Assembly (NCBI GenBank): GCA_905200435.1
Contig: CAJKKJ010000052.1
Span: 1-6,432, forward strand
DNA from: an uncultured Bacillota bacterium
GTDB taxonomy: Bacteria; Bacillota_I; Bacilli_A; RF39; UBA660
DNA: 6,432 nucleotides
Reading direction: 5' to 3'
Below are positions 5,451 to 6,432 of this stretch, piece by piece; the stretch's first letter is position 1; each line of letters begins with the position of its first letter. Position numbers and translations under genes: made by a program. The notes under the pieces were generated by a model that had not been told where the DNA came from, searched no databases, and saw only the letters and a list, made by a program, of their open reading frames with translations.

Positions 5451-5545
5451 GTTTGAACCGAAGACAGTGGGTGCTTTAAGCTTAATATCCTACCGAGGAA
5501 AGTAAGTATACTAAACTCTTTGCTGTCTATTCGGTGAAGAGTTTT
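5451..5545 (+). promoter_or_regulatory. L10 leader RNA (autoregulation of rplJL)
   Basis: This matches the ribosomal protein L10 leader of Firmicutes, bound by the L10-L12 complex to repress rplJL. The long stem P1 pairs ACCGAAGACAG (5457-5467) with CTGTC-TA-TTCGGT (5523-5535): 11 bp with a 2-nt bulge. Inside it GTGGG (5467-5471 region) can pair with CCTAC, and the conserved stretch AATATCCTACCGAGG (5484-5498) and the pre-closing CTTTGCTGTC (5517-5526) are present. A competing 8-bp hairpin, AAACTCTT (5513-5520) with AAGAGTTT (5537-5544), crosses P1 and cannot easily coexist with it, which suggests a two-state switch. Its T run is short, so a terminator role is uncertain. Confidence 0.85.
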
Positions 5546-5553
5546 AAAATTAT

Positions 5554-5559
5554 AGGAGG
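5554..5559 (+). promoter_or_regulatory. RBS that fixes the rplJ start at 5564
   Basis: AGGAGG precedes the ATG at 5564 by 4 nt. An in-frame GTG at 5534 would add ten residues, but it lies in the closing stem of the L10 leader, has no ribosome site, and would translate the Shine-Dalgarno itself. Confidence 0.85.
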
Positions 5560-5563
5560 AAAT

Positions 5564-6058
5564 ATGGCAAACGCAAAAATAATTGAAAAGAAACAATCAA
5601 TTGTAAATGAAATTGCTGAAAAAGTAAATGAATCATCTTCAGTAGTACTATTTGAATATGATAACATGAGTGTTGCCGAAATGACAAAACTTCGTCGTCA
5701 ATTAAAAGAAAACGATGCTGAATTAAAAGTTTACAAAAACACACTTACAAAAAGAGCAATTGATAGTTTAAAATTAGACCTAGGTGATAACTTAAACGGT
5801 CCAAAAGCTATAGCATTTGGTAAAGATGAAGTAACACCAGTTAAAATTTTAAGCGAATTCGCAAAAAAATGTCCAGCTCTAGAAATTAAAGTTGGAATAA
5901 TTGAAGGAAAGCCAGTTGATCTAGAAGTTCTAAAGAAATACGCTGCTATACCATCAAGAGAAGTATTACTTACTCAAGTTGCTTCAGGTTTAATCGGTAC
6001 TGTACGTAACTTAGCAATCGCACTAGACATGCTAGCTGAACAAAAAGGAAACAATTAG
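5564..6058 (+). CDS. rplJ: 50S ribosomal protein L10
   Basis: L10 anchors the L12 dimers to the ribosome at the GTPase-associated centre and, as the L10-L12 complex, represses its own mRNA. The product is 164 residues from MANAKIIEKK, close to the usual 165. The N-terminal rRNA-binding domain has VVLFEYDNMSVAEMTKLRRQ (27-46) and the family hallmark KVYKNTLTKRA (55-65). The C-terminal helix from about 132 (EVLLTQVASGLIGTVRNLAIALDML) ends at 164. That length is near the E. coli protein, so two L12 dimers are the likely number, though this cannot be decided by eye. It follows the L10 leader and is 22 bp upstream of rplL. Confidence 0.96.
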   Translation: MANAKIIEKKQSIVNEIAEKVNESSSVVLFEYDNMSVAEMTKLRRQLKENDAELKVYKNTLTKRAIDSLKLDLGDNLNGPKAIAFGKDEVTPVKILSEFAKKCPALEIKVGIIEGKPVDLEVLKKYAAIPSREVLLTQVASGLIGTVRNLAIALDMLAEQKGNN

Positions 6059-6080
6059 TCATTAAAGGAGGAAAAAGAAT

Positions 6081-6432
6081 ATGGCAAAATTAACAAAAGA
6101 AGCTTTTATTGAATCATTAAATGAAATGAGTATATTAGAAATCAAAGAATTAGTAGACGCTATGAAAGAAGCATACGGAGTAGATCCAAGTGCTGTTGCA
6201 GTTGCTGCTGCACCTGCTGCTGAAGCAAAAGAAGAAGGACCAAGTGCATTTGACGTTGTATTAAGTGCTGCTGGTGCTAACAAACTTGCTGTTATTAAAT
6301 TAATTAAGGAAATCACAGGTTTAGGTTTAGGCGAATCAAAAGCTATCGCTGATAACGGTGGTGTAATTAAAGAAAAAGTTGCTGCTAATGAAGCTAATGA
6401 AATGAAAGCTAAATTCGAAGAAGCTGGAGCTA
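6081..6432 (+). CDS. rplL: 50S ribosomal protein L7/L12, 3' end cut off by the window
   Basis: L12 forms the flexible stalk that recruits and activates the GTPase factors EF-Tu, EF-G, IF2 and RF3. The first 117 residues are visible; the family is about 120-125 long, so only a few are missing. The N-terminal dimer and L10-binding domain (1-33) is followed by an Ala/Pro-rich hinge (about 36-53, AVAVAAAPAAEAKEEG) and the globular factor-binding domain. The latter has FDVVLSAAGANKLAVIK (57-73) and ITGLGLGESKAI (78-89). Residues matching the factor-contact lysines (K68, K73, K87) are kept, while the lysine usual in GLGLKEAK is glycine (G84). AAAGGAGG lies 9 nt before the ATG. No stop codon or terminator is within the window. 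Confidence 0.95.
   Translation, partial: MAKLTKEAFIESLNEMSILEIKELVDAMKEAYGVDPSAVAVAAAPAAEAKEEGPSAFDVVLSAAGANKLAVIKLIKEITGLGLGESKAIADNGGVIKEKVAANEANEMKAKFEEAGA

Noticed and set aside
5534..5563. GTG start giving rplJ ten extra residues
   Set aside because: The GTG is part of the closing stem of the L10 leader, and the extension would translate the AGGAGG site.
5550..5744. Reverse-strand open frame antisense to the start of rplJ
   Set aside because: It is a shadow of the L10 coding frame, with Leu/Phe-rich nonsense content.
6062..6316. Reverse-strand Ala/Ser-rich open frame antisense to rplL
   Set aside because: It is a mirror of the alanine-rich L12 hinge; L12 is certain on the + strand.

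Overview
The window looks like a piece of chromosome from a low-GC, Gram-positive-type bacterium (Bacillota / Mycoplasmatota neighbourhood, possibly an uncultured gut Bacilli lineage). The evidence is the very AT-rich DNA, strong AGGAGG ribosome binding sites, near-consensus sigma-A promoters, a Firmicutes-type L10 leader and the order secE-nusG-rplK-rplA-rplJ-rplL. TGA is a normal stop (rsmE ends with it) and tryptophan is TGG, so this is not a code-4 mycoplasma. Genus or species cannot be named from the sequence.

Left part (1-1803). Two different PlsC-type acyltransferase genes face each other and overlap by 4 bp at their stop codons. A strong rho-independent terminator for the + strand gene lies inside this overlap. 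The - strand acyltransferase follows a small three-helix membrane protein of unknown function, which lacks a Shine-Dalgarno and may be leaderless.

Middle (1835-3256). rsmE (16S rRNA m3U1498 methyltransferase) is followed after 4 bp by a gene for an unrecognised membrane-anchored, highly charged protein. A terminator closes this unit.

Right part (3278-6432). This is the transcription/translation cluster: secE (57 aa), nusG, rplK, rplA, rplJ and the start of rplL, which is cut by the window end. It holds three sigma-A promoters with 17-bp spacers and TGn extended -10 elements, in front of secE, rplK and rplJ; the rplJ promoter has its -35 inside the last codons of rplA. Three RNA control elements are visible. 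Two, ahead of rplK and rplA, share a GTGG...CCAC frame that resembles the base of the L1 stalk of 23S rRNA and are probably L1 autoregulatory sites. The third is a clear L10 leader ahead of rplJ. The cluster therefore reads as three transcription units, each with its own start and, for the ribosomal proteins, its own feedback control.

Most of the window is ordinary housekeeping DNA. I see no mobile element, CRISPR array, tRNA, rRNA or defence system. The least explained items are the charged membrane-anchored protein at 2572-3225, the small membrane protein at 1435-1803 and the details of the control elements.
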